This document shows, piece after piece, positions 35,397 through 43,530 of a stretch of 64,000 bases of DNA. The notes below the pieces were generated by a model. That model did no database searches, was not told the DNA's origin, and saw nothing but the letters and a program-made list of their open reading frames with translations. How positions within the stretch are numbered: position 1 is the first letter of the stretch; every line of letters begins with the position of its first letter. Made by a program: the position numbers and the translations under genes. Origin of the DNA: Polyangium sp. 15x6 (GTDB lineage: Bacteria > Myxococcota_A > Polyangia > Polyangiales > Polyangiaceae); the NCBI RefSeq assembly GCF_029960785.1, contig NZ_JASBQE010000001.1:186001-250000 (forward strand). The letters are read 5' to 3'.

Positions 35397-35433
35397 GCGG
35401 CACGGCAAACCTCCTCGAGCCGGACCGTGCCGC
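35397..35433 (+). terminator. Long hairpin after the SRPBCC gene
   Basis: A 9-base stem (GCGGCACGG with CCGTGCCGC) closes a 19-base loop immediately after the SRPBCC stop codon and is followed by GTTT. The stem is strong but the T-run is short, so it is a probable rather than certain terminator. Confidence 0.45.
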
Positions 35434-35508
35434 GTTTCGCCGTAGACGCCTGTTCCCATCGGGTCCGCTTTCTGCGATAAGTTCCGCTCGACGAACGAGG
35501 AGCTGCGC

Positions 35509-36336
35509 ATGGCGGAGTCGAAGACATCATCGGACGTGGGCATTGTCGGGATTTTGGGGATCCTCATCGGCGGAGCCTGCGTGCTCGTCGCCCTGGTCGG
35601 CGTGCTCAACACTGCGTTCGACCTCAATCTCGCGCTCTCGGTGTATGGCACGAGCACGCCGCTGCCGAAGCACTGGGACGAGGTCTTCGGCGTCGCGGCG
35701 GCCGGCGTGCTCATCATGGCGCTCACGGTCTTCGGCGGGTTCGTGCGCCGCAAGTTCACCGAGGCCAAAGGCAAGCCGCTCTTGCGGGCCGGTATCCTCC
35801 TCGGCGCGCTCGCGTTGCTCGTCATGGTCGGTCGTGGGCTCCAGATCGTCGCGCTCACCATGACCTACGGGAGCATGCTCGCCTATTACTCGACCGACGG
35901 CGATCTCGACGACGTCAAGGCGGAGCTCGCCGGCAAGCCCGACCGCGCCGCGCTCGACCAGGCCGTCGGCCGCGCCGCGCAATACAACAATGCGCCCGCC
36001 CTGGCCTTGCTGCTCGAAGCCGGCGCCGACATGCGCGAATCGACCCTGCCCGAGGCCCATCGACGCTGCCCGCTCGTCGGCAGGAGCTACGAATTCATCA
36101 AGACGGCGCTCGATCACGGGATCAAGCCCGACGCGTGCCCCCGAGGCGAGACCGCGGTCTGGGAAGCCGTGCGATTCGGCAAGAGCGACGACGAGGCGGC
36201 CAAGAACGTCACGCTCCTCCTCGGCGCAGGGTGGTCCGCGTCCGCGACGCCGGACGACGACAAGCGGTCGCCGAAGAAGCTCGCGGCCGAGAAGAAGTGG
36301 AGCAAGACCCTCCAGGCGCTCGGCGGCGCCGGATGA
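35509..36336 (+). CDS. Membrane protein with ankyrin-like repeats
   Basis: The 275-residue product has three membrane helices (about 10-34, 61-83 and 93-117) and a soluble C-terminal half with ankyrin-like repeats: DLDDVKAELAGKPDRAALDQ, NNAPALALLLEAGADMRES, SYEFIKTALDHGIKPDACPR and TAVWEAVRFGKSDDEA. Ankyrin repeats bind other proteins; the membrane part anchors the array. No partner gene is evident. It has its own upstream region after the SRPBCC hairpin and is convergent with a YetF-like gene. Confidence 0.75.
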   Translation: MAESKTSSDVGIVGILGILIGGACVLVALVGVLNTAFDLNLALSVYGTSTPLPKHWDEVFGVAAAGVLIMALTVFGGFVRRKFTEAKGKPLLRAGILLGALALLVMVGRGLQIVALTMTYGSMLAYYSTDGDLDDVKAELAGKPDRAALDQAVGRAAQYNNAPALALLLEAGADMRESTLPEAHRRCPLVGRSYEFIKTALDHGIKPDACPRGETAVWEAVRFGKSDDEAAKNVTLLLGAGWSASATPDDDKRSPKKLAAEKKWSKTLQALGGAG

Positions 36337-36347
36337 GCGCGTGGGGC

Positions 36348-36364
36348 GGGGGCATTCAGCCCCC
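36348..36364. terminator. Hairpin spanning a stop codon between convergent genes
   Basis: GGGGGC-ATTCA-GCCCCC (6-base stem, 5-base loop) lies 11 bases after the ankyrin-like gene and covers the stop codon of the YetF-like gene on the other strand. It is a candidate bidirectional terminator; no clear T-tract on either strand. Confidence 0.4.
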
Positions 36365-36808
36365 TTCCTGCCAGGGGATGATGGCGATCGACCCGTTTCG
36401 CTCGACGATCGCATAACGGATTTGATCGAGGCGGAGGAGACCATGCTGCACGTGCGCGGCCTCCAGGATGTCCTCCTCGTCGACGCTCAGCCAGGCGAGC
36501 CGCTCGCGCAGGATGCGTCCCTCCTCGATGATGACGAGCGGCGTGCCGTCGAGCCACCGCTCGAACCTCGTGCTCCGGCACTTGAGCCATGACAAACCTA
36601 GCTCCAGACTCACGAGCGTCCCCACGAGGATGATGGCGCCCGTGACGGAGTAGTCCTGCCCGAGCAGCGCTTGTTGCGTGCATTCGCTGATGATGAGCAG
36701 GAGCAGGAAATCGAAGGTCGTCACCGTCACGAGCGCGCGTTTGCCCGCGATGCGGAAGACGACGAGGAGGGCCATGTAAACGCAGACGGCGCGCAAGACG
36801 AGGTTCAT
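36356..36808 (-). CDS. YetF-like (DUF421) membrane protein
   Basis: The product, about 150 residues, starts MNLVLRAVCVYMALLVVFRIAGKRALV, the well-known first helices of the YetF family, with two or three membrane segments, and ends in a soluble domain with GTPLVIIEEGRILRERLAWL. YetF proteins are poorly understood membrane proteins with a small beta-rich cytoplasmic domain. An ATG at 36808 is preferred over a GTG at 36814 because GAGG stands at the right distance. It follows a small membrane protein gene by 10 bases, likely one operon. Confidence 0.86.
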   Translation of the reverse strand: MNLVLRAVCVYMALLVVFRIAGKRALVTVTTFDFLLLLIISECTQQALLGQDYSVTGAIILVGTLVSLELGLSWLKCRSTRFERWLDGTPLVIIEEGRILRERLAWLSVDEEDILEAAHVQHGLLRLDQIRYAIVERNGSIAIIPWQEGG

Positions 36809-36818
36809 GGCCACGGCC

Positions 36819-37319
36819 TCACGGGTACACGAAGAGCGAGAGGTCGAGCGCGGGGCCGCCCTCCTCGCCGAGGGAAAAACGCAGAAGCCCGGGTTGCGAG
36901 GGGCGCATCACGAGCACGACGAGGCCCTCCGCATCGACGCGCGGGAACGTGATGACGGTTCGATCCGCGGCGACCTCGACCGACGAGGGCTCGGGCACGA
37001 AATGCTCCACGTGCCCGCGCTCGAAGAGCGACGCCGAGGCAAAGAGGCGGCGCGGGGCGGCGGAATGCTGGGGGTGGGGATGGATCTCGAATCGGGTCGT
37101 GCCGTCCACGCGGGCGAAACGCTCGTACCGGACGAAAAAACCGGATTCGTCGCCGGCGCGGGCGTGGCTCAACGGGCCATCCCCGAAGAGACCCGCCGCG
37201 GCGAGCAGCACGAACAGGATGAGGAGGGCCCTGCCCACGCCACGGACGCGCATGCTCGTGCGCTCGAATGCGAGGTCCTCGCTCGTCTCGAGATCGCCCG
37301 TCCGCTTGATTTCGACCAC
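36819..37319 (-). CDS. Small membrane-anchored protein next to YetF
   Basis: The 166-residue product has an N-terminal hydrophilic stretch, one hydrophobic helix (GRALLILFVLLAAAGLFGDG) and a soluble beta-rich domain (RYERFARVDGTTRFEIHPHP, VLVMRPSQPGLLRFSLGEEG). I do not recognise the soluble domain with confidence. It leads a two-gene unit with the YetF-like protein, so it may be its membrane partner. A shorter form starting MRVRGVGR (37253) is also possible. It is divergent from the beta-lactamase gene. Confidence 0.65.
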   Translation of the reverse strand: MVEIKRTGDLETSEDLAFERTSMRVRGVGRALLILFVLLAAAGLFGDGPLSHARAGDESGFFVRYERFARVDGTTRFEIHPHPQHSAAPRRLFASASLFERGHVEHFVPEPSSVEVAADRTVITFPRVDAEGLVVLVMRPSQPGLLRFSLGEEGGPALDLSLFVYP

Positions 37320-37445
37320 GGCTCCCCCTGCGGCCGAACCTTGGACCCGGCCGCGCGCGCGTCAATCATGCGGTTTGTCCGGGGGCGTCCTCGACGTACG
37401 CCGGCGCGGGAATACGGCTCGCGCCTCGTGCGTTCGTCGCGGATC

Positions 37446-38447
37446 ATGCAACGATTGTCACTCCTCTCCGCCGCCGTCCTCCTCTGCGCTTGCGCCGCCC
37501 CGCCCCGCGCGCTCGACGTCACGCGCCTCGAACGGGACGTGACTGCGGCCGAAGCGCGGTCGGGGGGTCGGCTCGGCGTCGCCGTGGTCGAACCGACCTC
37601 GGGGCAGCGCTGGGTGCATCATGCGGGCGAGCATTTTCCTCTGCAAAGCACCTTCAAGGCGCCGCTCGCCGCGGCGGTGCTCGCACGCGTGGACGCGGGC
37701 GCGCTCGCGCTCGACACGAAGATCGAGGTACGTCGCGACGAACTGAGCGTATGCTGGAGCCCGCTCGCGGAGGCTTTCCAGGGCGAGGCGCAATCGTTCT
37801 CGCTGCTCGACCTCCTCACACAATCGGTCGCCGTGAGCGACAATACGGCGGCCGATGTCCTCATGCACGAGATCGGCGGTCCCGAGAGCGTCAATGCCCT
37901 GCTCTCTCGATCGGGCGTGACGGGGATGCACGTCGATCGATACGAGCGGGATTTGCAGCTCCAGTTCCACGGGCTCGCCGCGTACGAGCCCGCGATGTCC
38001 ACCTGCCAGGGGATGGACGCCGCGATCGATCGATTGCCGAAGGACGAACAGGTGCGCGCCTTCGAGGCCTACCTGCGAGACCCTCGCGATACGACCACGC
38101 CCGAGGCGGCGGCGGATTTCCTCCTGAAGCTCGATCGCGGGGAGATGCTCACGCCTGCGTCGACGCGGGTCCTCCTCGACATCATGCATGGGGCGAAGAC
38201 CGGTCCTCGCCGGCTCCGCGCAGGTCTCCCGCCGGACGCGCGTTTGGCGCATAAAACCGGAACGTCGGCGGACACCGAGGGGCGCAATGGCGCCACGAAC
38301 GACATCGGAATCGCGACCCTGCCGGACGGGCGAAAGCTCGTGATCGTGGCCCTCTTGACGAATTCGAGCGCGCCGGAGGAGACGCGCGAGTCCGCGTTGG
38401 CCGACGTCGCGCGGGCGGCGGTGGGGGCAATGATGGGCCCGCAATGA
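37446..38447 (+). CDS. Class A beta-lactamase, subclass A2-like lipoprotein
   Basis: The 333-residue enzyme has all serine beta-lactamase motifs: Ser68-T-F-Lys71, Ser131-D-Asn133, a probable Glu167 in the omega loop (DRYERDL) and Lys270-T-Gly. RDTTTP is typical of class A, and HKTGTSADTEGRNGATNDIG resembles the PER/VEB/CfxA (A2) branch. The signal ends in a lipobox (LLCAC, Cys16), so the enzyme should be membrane-anchored. It cuts beta-lactams in the periplasm. No BlaI-type dyad is seen upstream, so it is probably not controlled by the 16-kb repressor. Confidence 0.92.
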   Translation: MQRLSLLSAAVLLCACAAPPRALDVTRLERDVTAAEARSGGRLGVAVVEPTSGQRWVHHAGEHFPLQSTFKAPLAAAVLARVDAGALALDTKIEVRRDELSVCWSPLAEAFQGEAQSFSLLDLLTQSVAVSDNTAADVLMHEIGGPESVNALLSRSGVTGMHVDRYERDLQLQFHGLAAYEPAMSTCQGMDAAIDRLPKDEQVRAFEAYLRDPRDTTTPEAAADFLLKLDRGEMLTPASTRVLLDIMHGAKTGPRRLRAGLPPDARLAHKTGTSADTEGRNGATNDIGIATLPDGRKLVIVALLTNSSAPEETRESALADVARAAVGAMMGPQ

Positions 38448-38450
38448 GAA

Positions 38451-38465
38451 AGCCATTCGATGGCT
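38451..38465 (+). terminator. Small hairpin after the beta-lactamase gene
   Basis: AGCCAT-TCG-ATGGCT forms a 6-base stem four bases after the stop codon. It is followed by CAAAA on the plus strand, so it is not a classic T-tailed terminator. Confidence 0.35.
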
Positions 38466-38483
38466 CAAAACGTCACAATGTCC

Positions 38484-38503
38484 TGGCGCACTGTGGCGCA
38501 CTG
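38484..38503 (+). repeat. Tandem 10-bp direct repeat TGGCGCACTG
   Basis: Two perfect copies of TGGCGCACTG stand head to tail in the 152-base gap between the beta-lactamase and a Ca-loop lipoprotein gene. One helical turn separates the copies, suggesting a binding site for a protein that touches one face of the DNA. No regulator can be named. Confidence 0.4.
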
Positions 38504-38599
38504 TTCCGGAGCCATTGTAATTCATAGCGAAAAGGCCATCTTTTCGTCCCGCGGACCGTGGCACGTGCGTTGCTGATGCGGGGCCCCGGAGGTTCGCTC

Positions 38600-39427
38600 A
38601 TGGCTCATCTGTCCCGCATCGCCCGTCTCTTGCTGGTCCTCGTCCCCGTCTTTTCACTCGGAGCCATGGGATGCTCGACCGAGGTCACCTCCGGCGACGG
38701 GGAAGGAGACGGCGGTGAAGGCGGCGGCGGTGAAGGCGGCAGCGGCGAGGGCGGCCAGGGCGGCGAATGCACGACGTACGGGGGCGCCGGCTGCAAGCCC
38801 GGAGAGCTCTCGGCCTGCGATCTCCCGCCCGAGTTCGGCGAGATCAACATGACGTGCCAGCTCCTGGAGAATTGCGAGACCACGTGGGACTACACGGCTT
38901 GCAATACACCGCTCGTGCTCTCGTTCGATCAGGTGAGCGTCGAGTACACGACCGACGCGACGCACTCGTTCGACCTCCAGAATCGCGCGAGCCAGGTGAC
39001 GGATTGGCCCACGGCGCGCACGCCGTGGCTCGCCCTGGACCGCGACGGCAGCGGCGCGATTGAAGATGGATCCGAGCTCTTCGGTTCGATGTCCCCGCTC
39101 GCGAGCGGCCGCGGCGCGCCGAACGGCTTCGTCGCCCTGCGCGAGCTCGACGAGAACCACGACGGGCGCATCGACGCGCTCGATCCGCACTTCTCGCGCC
39201 TGCTCGTCTGGGCCGACCGCGACGCCGATCGGCGCGCCACGCCGGCCGAGCTCGAGAGCGCCGCCGCGATCGAGATCGAGTCGATCTCCCTCGATTACGT
39301 GTCCGTGCCCCGCTGCGACGCGCGCGGCAATTGCGAGGTCGAGCGCGCGCCCTTCGTGTACCGCGACGCCGCGGGCGTGCAGCGCACGGGTGCCGTGATC
39401 GACGTGCGCCTCCCCCCGCAGCGCTGA
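38600..39427 (+). CDS. Lipoprotein with EF-hand/dockerin-type calcium loops
   Basis: The 275-residue product has a signal with lipobox GAMGC, a Gly/Glu-rich linker, a Cys-rich stretch (CTTYGGAGCKPGELSACDLP) and a domain with two calcium loops, LDRDGSGAIEDGSELFG and DENHDGRIDALDPHF. The DxDGSGxIxxGSELFG form is shared with many secreted calcium-binding proteins. It is probably surface-exposed and stabilised by calcium; role unknown. The ATG at 38600 precedes the signal; 38558 is an alternative. Confidence 0.8.
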   Translation: MAHLSRIARLLLVLVPVFSLGAMGCSTEVTSGDGEGDGGEGGGGEGGSGEGGQGGECTTYGGAGCKPGELSACDLPPEFGEINMTCQLLENCETTWDYTACNTPLVLSFDQVSVEYTTDATHSFDLQNRASQVTDWPTARTPWLALDRDGSGAIEDGSELFGSMSPLASGRGAPNGFVALRELDENHDGRIDALDPHFSRLLVWADRDADRRATPAELESAAAIEIESISLDYVSVPRCDARGNCEVERAPFVYRDAAGVQRTGAVIDVRLPPQR

Positions 39428-39578
39428 CCTCGCGCCCTCGTCGACGCGTCGTCCTCGGCTCATCGATCCCGTACGGTCTCGTACGATGTTCGTTTGAGTG
39501 CAAATATGTCTGGCACGAAGGCCCGCACACCCCGCGGCGCTCGTGCTAGACTCGGACGCACGCCAGACGACCTGCGAA

Positions 39579-41492
39579 ATGGATCCATCTCCGGAAAAAA
39601 CCGGCGTTTCCGTCACACGGACGCCTCTCCCCTCGCCGCGCGCGCAGGGGCTCCTCTCCGCGCTCTTCGTCGACGCCTCGCCCATCGATCTTCGCCTCGT
39701 GGGCCGCACCTTGCTCCACGCGGCGCTCGTCGGGGCCGGGGCGGGCGTCGTCGCGGTCGTGTTTTTCGCCGCGATCGAGGTTCTGGATCGCTTCTTTCTC
39801 TCGGGCCTCGCCGGATACCGCGCGCTTCGCGCCGCGGGCGAATCCTTCTTCGGCGAGCACGCCACGGGGTCGTTCCGGCCGTGGCTCCTCGTGCTCTTGC
39901 CCGCGTTCGGCGGCCTCGCAAGTGGCCTGATCACGCGCCTGGCCCCCGAATGCCGCGGCGGCGGCGGCGACGCGATGATCGAAGCCTTTCACCGAGACGG
40001 CGGGATCATCCGGCGGCGTGTCGTCTGGGTGAAGGCGCTCGCCTCCGCGCTCACGCTCGGAACGGGCGGCGCGGGCGGGCGCGAGGGGCCCACGATGCAG
40101 ATCGGCGCGGCGTTCGGCTCGTTCGTCGCCGGGGTCTTGAAGGTCTCGGCGCGCGAGCGGCGCATCCTCATGATCGCCGGCGTCGCGGCCGGCATGAGCG
40201 CGATCTTCCGCACCCCGCTCGGCGCCGCCCTGCTCGCCACCGAGGTCCTTTATCGCGACGACGTCGAGAGCGACGCGCTCATCCCCGCGCTGCTCGCGAG
40301 CGTCATCTCGTATTCGGTTTTCATCTCCGTCTTCGGCGAGGCCACGCTCTTCGCGCACGCGCCGCGGTATCCGTTCGTCCCGGCGCACCTCCCCTTGTAT
40401 GCGCTGCTCGCCATCTTCGTCGCGCTTTGCGCCATCGTCTTTCTCAAGGTGATGGCATTCGTGAAGCGCGCCTCCGCGCGCCTGCCGGTCCCCGATTGGG
40501 CGCGTCCCGGCGTCGGCGGCCTCGCGCTCGGGCTCGTGGCGGTGCCTCTGCTCTTGCTCCTCGGCGCGCGGCACGTCCTGCCGGAGGGGCAGGGGATCGG
40601 CGTCCTCGGTGGCGGTTATGGCGCCGCGCAAGTGGCCATCACGGGCGCCTCGTGGCTCCCCGAGGGCTGGCAGGGCATCGAGCTGCTCGTCGCGCTCGCG
40701 GCGATCAAGATCGTCGCGGCCTCGCTCACCATTGGCACGGGCGGCAGCGCGGGTGATTTCGCGCCCTCGCTGGCGATCGGCGGGCTCGTCGGGGGCGCGT
40801 TCGGCCGCATCGCGGCGCTCTCGATCGGCGACCCGCGGATCGATCCCGGAGCGTTCGCGCTCGTCGGCATGGGCACGTTTTACGGGGGCGTCGCGCACGT
40901 GCCGCTCGGCTCGCTCGTCATGGTCTGCGAGCTCGCGGGCAGCTACGACCTCCTCGTCCCGCTCATGCTCGCCGAGGGCATTGCATTCGTGGCGCTGCGC
41001 GACCGCTCGCTTTATTCGGCGCAGGTCCCCACGCAGCGCGACTCCCCCGCGCATCCGCCGGGCGTGCTCGACGTGCTTCGCTCCCTCAAGGTCGCCGACG
41101 TCATGATCGCCGGCCGACCGTATGTTCGTTTCGGCCTCGCGACGCCCGTGCCCGAGGTCCTCCGCCTCGCGGCGGACACGGGCTGGCAGGACGTGTTTCC
41201 CGTGCTCGACGAGCAGGGCAAAATGGCCGGGGTCATCACGAGCGACGTCGTGCGCCTGCTCGCCACGGAGCGGGACCTCGAGGTATTGACCCTCGCGGTC
41301 GACGCCATGCAGCCGCCGGTCGCCGTGCGGCCGGACGACGATTTGAGGACGGCGACCGAGGTGCTGCTCGCGCAAGGCGTGCGGGAAGTGCCCGTCGTCG
41401 ACGATTCCGGCAGGATCGTGGGTTTCCTCGACGAATCCGAGGTAGGGCGCGCTTATCTGGAGGCGACGCCGCGCGAAGAGCGGGCGGCTTGA
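39579..41492 (+). CDS. ClC-type chloride channel/antiporter with CBS domains
   Basis: The 637-residue product has a ClC core (residues about 40-480) with the gating-Glu motif GREGP (167-171), GGGGDAMIEA (127-136) in place of GSGIP, and GSAGDFAPSLAIGG. The C-terminal part has two CBS domains (VADVMIAGRPYVRFG, VDAMQPPVAVRPDDD) that usually bind nucleotides and regulate gating. The gating Glu suggests a proton-coupled chloride antiporter rather than a passive channel. The ATG at 39579 (MDPSPEKTG) is chosen. Confidence 0.92.
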   Translation: MDPSPEKTGVSVTRTPLPSPRAQGLLSALFVDASPIDLRLVGRTLLHAALVGAGAGVVAVVFFAAIEVLDRFFLSGLAGYRALRAAGESFFGEHATGSFRPWLLVLLPAFGGLASGLITRLAPECRGGGGDAMIEAFHRDGGIIRRRVVWVKALASALTLGTGGAGGREGPTMQIGAAFGSFVAGVLKVSARERRILMIAGVAAGMSAIFRTPLGAALLATEVLYRDDVESDALIPALLASVISYSVFISVFGEATLFAHAPRYPFVPAHLPLYALLAIFVALCAIVFLKVMAFVKRASARLPVPDWARPGVGGLALGLVAVPLLLLLGARHVLPEGQGIGVLGGGYGAAQVAITGASWLPEGWQGIELLVALAAIKIVAASLTIGTGGSAGDFAPSLAIGGLVGGAFGRIAALSIGDPRIDPGAFALVGMGTFYGGVAHVPLGSLVMVCELAGSYDLLVPLMLAEGIAFVALRDRSLYSAQVPTQRDSPAHPPGVLDVLRSLKVADVMIAGRPYVRFGLATPVPEVLRLAADTGWQDVFPVLDEQGKMAGVITSDVVRLLATERDLEVLTLAVDAMQPPVAVRPDDDLRTATEVLLAQGVREVPVVDDSGRIVGFLDESEVGRAYLEATPREERAA

Positions 41493-41683
41493 AGCTCGTT
41501 CGACCCGGGGCGCGGAGAGGTCCGAGGGCGCCCTCGCTCCGCTTCCCTTTCGCTCTCCGAGCCTTGCGGGGTCACGATTGCTGCGCGTCACGTTCACGCG
41601 GCGAGCGGCATCGGACTCGCATGTGCGGGGCGGGAGCCTTCCGCGAAGACCGCGGCAGGCATTCAACCGGAAGGAGACGATCA

Positions 41684-42016
41684 ATGACACGTATACTCCG
41701 GCCCCTCCTCGCCTCGCTCGCGCTCGGGCTGCTCGCGTCGCCCGCCATTGCGACGGCCGACGAACACGCCCAGTCGCTCCACGAGCAGTACAAGGACGCC
41801 AAGAAGGACGAGATCGCGTTCGCGAACCTGCCCACCGCGGCACAGAACGCCATCCGGACCTGGGCCGAAGGCGGCGAGATCAAGAAGGTCGAGCAGGTCA
41901 CGCTCAAGAACGGCCAGGTTCAATACAAGGCCGAGATCAAAAAAGGGAAAGAGAAGCTCGAGGTCGCCGTGACCCCGGACGGCAAGACCGTCGCCCGCGG
42001 CGAGGACATCGATTAG
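41684..42016 (+). CDS. Small secreted PepSY-like protein
   Basis: The 110-residue product has a signal peptide (LRPLLASLALGLLASPAIATA) and a domain with FANLPTAAQNAIRTWAEGG, IKKVEQVTLKNGQVQYKAEI and VAVTPDGKTVARGEDI, which looks like a PepSY-type (periplasmic protease-inhibitor-like) domain. It should be periplasmic. AAGGAGACGATCA precedes the ATG. Role unknown, perhaps inhibiting or binding a protease. Confidence 0.8.
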   Translation: MTRILRPLLASLALGLLASPAIATADEHAQSLHEQYKDAKKDEIAFANLPTAAQNAIRTWAEGGEIKKVEQVTLKNGQVQYKAEIKKGKEKLEVAVTPDGKTVARGEDID

Positions 42017-42082
42017 CAGAGCCTCCGAGCCCCGTTGAAGCGAGCTCGCGGGACCCGCGGGCTCGCTCCCGTATGCCGGAAG

Positions 42083-42117
42083 TTGACTTGAACGACCAGT
42101 TGAGTCATCTTGGTCGT
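42083..42117 (+). promoter_or_regulatory. Operator and possible promoter of the TetR-ABC operon
   Basis: TTGACT (42083-42088) is a good -35, and ACGACCA-N12-TGGTCGT (42092-42098, 42111-42117) is a perfect inverted repeat ending just before the TetR start. TGACT/AGTCA forms an overlapping dyad. The -10 is unclear. Autoregulation by the TetR is likely. Confidence 0.55.
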
Positions 42118-42118
42118 G

Positions 42119-42790
42119 ATGGTCGCACGACGCAGCCAGAAGCCTCGTGATCCTGCGCGGCGCCAGCGCATCCTCGAAGCGGCGCGGCGGCACTTCACCC
42201 AGCACGGCTTCAAGGGGACGAACCTCGACGCGGTCGCGGCCGAGGCGGGCTGCGCGAAGGGCGCGCTCTACCTCGAGTTCGCCGACAAGGAGTCGCTCCT
42301 GCGCGAGGTCGTCGAGCAGGCGTTCGCGGCGATCGGCGCTCGGTATGCCGAGGAGGTCATGTCGATCGAGTCGCCGCTCGAGCGGCTCGTGGCCACGCTG
42401 CGTTTCGCGTATCGACAGCTCCTCGCCGACCCGATGTTCGGCAAGTTGCTCCGCGAGGACCCGGATTTCCGCGCGCTCGGGCTCACCTCCGATTCGCAGA
42501 AGATCGAGCAAGGCAAGGCGCAGCTCGCCATGATCCGCGGCTGGGTCGACGAGGGAATCGCGCGCGGTGAGATTCGCGCCGACATCGATCGCGACGCGGT
42601 CCCGATCGTGATCGGGGTCCTGCGCTTCGCGCCGCAGCACCTCGGCATGATCGCCGAGCTCGGCCTCTTTTCGACCGAGCGCGCGCTCGACGCGATCGTC
42701 GACGTCTTCCGCGCGGGCCTCTCCGCGCCGAAGAGCCCACCGCCCGCGAAACGCGCGGCGCCCACACCCACGAGGAGATCCAAGCGATGA
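42119..42790 (+). CDS. TetR family regulator heading an ABC exporter operon
   Basis: The 223-residue product has an AcrR-like TetR domain (RRQRILEAARRHFTQHGFKG, VAAEAGCAKGALYLEFADKE) and a C-terminal effector domain of standard length, with a basic Pro-rich tail (KRAAPTPTRRSKR). It overlaps the ABC ATPase gene by four bases (ATGA), so it heads the operon. The inverted repeat immediately upstream is the likely operator. The transported compound may be the inducer, by analogy with other TetR-exporter units. Confidence 0.9.
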   Translation: MVARRSQKPRDPARRQRILEAARRHFTQHGFKGTNLDAVAAEAGCAKGALYLEFADKESLLREVVEQAFAAIGARYAEEVMSIESPLERLVATLRFAYRQLLADPMFGKLLREDPDFRALGLTSDSQKIEQGKAQLAMIRGWVDEGIARGEIRADIDRDAVPIVIGVLRFAPQHLGMIAELGLFSTERALDAIVDVFRAGLSAPKSPPPAKRAAPTPTRRSKR

Positions 42791-43530
42791 ACACCACGCA
42801 TGCAATCGAGGTAGAGGGCCTGACGAAGCGGTTCGGCAAGGTCACGGCCGTCGACGGTGTCACGTTCGCGGTCGAGCCCGGCGAGGTCTTCGGGTTCATG
42901 GGCCACAACGGCGCGGGGAAAACCACGACGCTCCGCATGCTCCTCGGCCTCACGCCGATCACGTCCGGCGCGGCGCGCGTGCTCGGCCGGGAGGTCGGTC
43001 GCGAGACGCTCGAGGTTCGCCGGACCGCCGGGTATTTGCCGGCGAACTACACGCTCCCGCCGGACATGACGGCCCGCCAGTTCTTGCATTACGTGGGCGC
43101 CATGTTCGCGCTCCCGCGCGGCGTCGTCACGGAGCGGGCCGAGGCGCTCCTCCGGCGCTTCGACCTCGTGCGCGATGCGGATCGAGCTCTCCGCGGCTTT
43201 TCCACCGGCATGGCGCAGAAAGTGGGGCTCGCCCAGGCGCTCATCAACGAGCCGCGCGTTCTCCTGCTCGACGAGCCCACCTCGGGCCTCGATCCGCTCG
43301 GCCGCCACGAGCTTCTGGAGCTCCTCCGCGAGCTCGCGCGCGATAGGGGCGTCACCGTCGTCTTTTCATCGCACATCCTCTCCGACGTCGAGGCGCTTTG
43401 CCGGCGCGTCGCGGTCCTGCATCGCGCGCGGCTCGTCGCATTCGGCGACGTCGATCGCCTCAAAGCGCAGCACGCGGCGCGCACGATGGATGACCTCTAC
43501 CTCGCGCTCGTGCGCAAGGAGGCCGCATGA
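42787..43530 (+). CDS. ABC transporter ATP-binding protein
   Basis: The 247-residue product has Walker A GHNGAGKTTT (40-49), a signature region FSTGMAQKV, Walker B VLLLDEPTSGLDP and the H-loop FSSHIL. It is of the DrrA/CcmA-like exporter ATPase class that works with ABC-2 permeases. Start and stop both overlap neighbours by four bases (ATGA), showing tight coupling with the TetR and permease genes. Confidence 0.95.
   Translation: MNTTHAIEVEGLTKRFGKVTAVDGVTFAVEPGEVFGFMGHNGAGKTTTLRMLLGLTPITSGAARVLGREVGRETLEVRRTAGYLPANYTLPPDMTARQFLHYVGAMFALPRGVVTERAEALLRRFDLVRDADRALRGFSTGMAQKVGLAQALINEPRVLLLDEPTSGLDPLGRHELLELLRELARDRGVTVVFSSHILSDVEALCRRVAVLHRARLVAFGDVDRLKAQHAARTMDDLYLALVRKEAA

Noticed and set aside
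37370-37446. BlaI-type operator upstream of the beta-lactamase
   Set aside because: No TACGAAG/CTTCGTA dyad or close variant was found here, so control by the 16-kb repressor is not supported.
38484-38503. Sigma-54 promoter (-24/-12) in the TGGCGCACTG repeat
   Set aside because: TGGC is present but the TTGCA-like -12 element does not follow at the fixed distance.
39546-41843. 765-codon open frame antisense to the ClC channel gene
   Set aside because: The sense strand has a complete ClC and CBS protein; the antisense frame has only biased composition.
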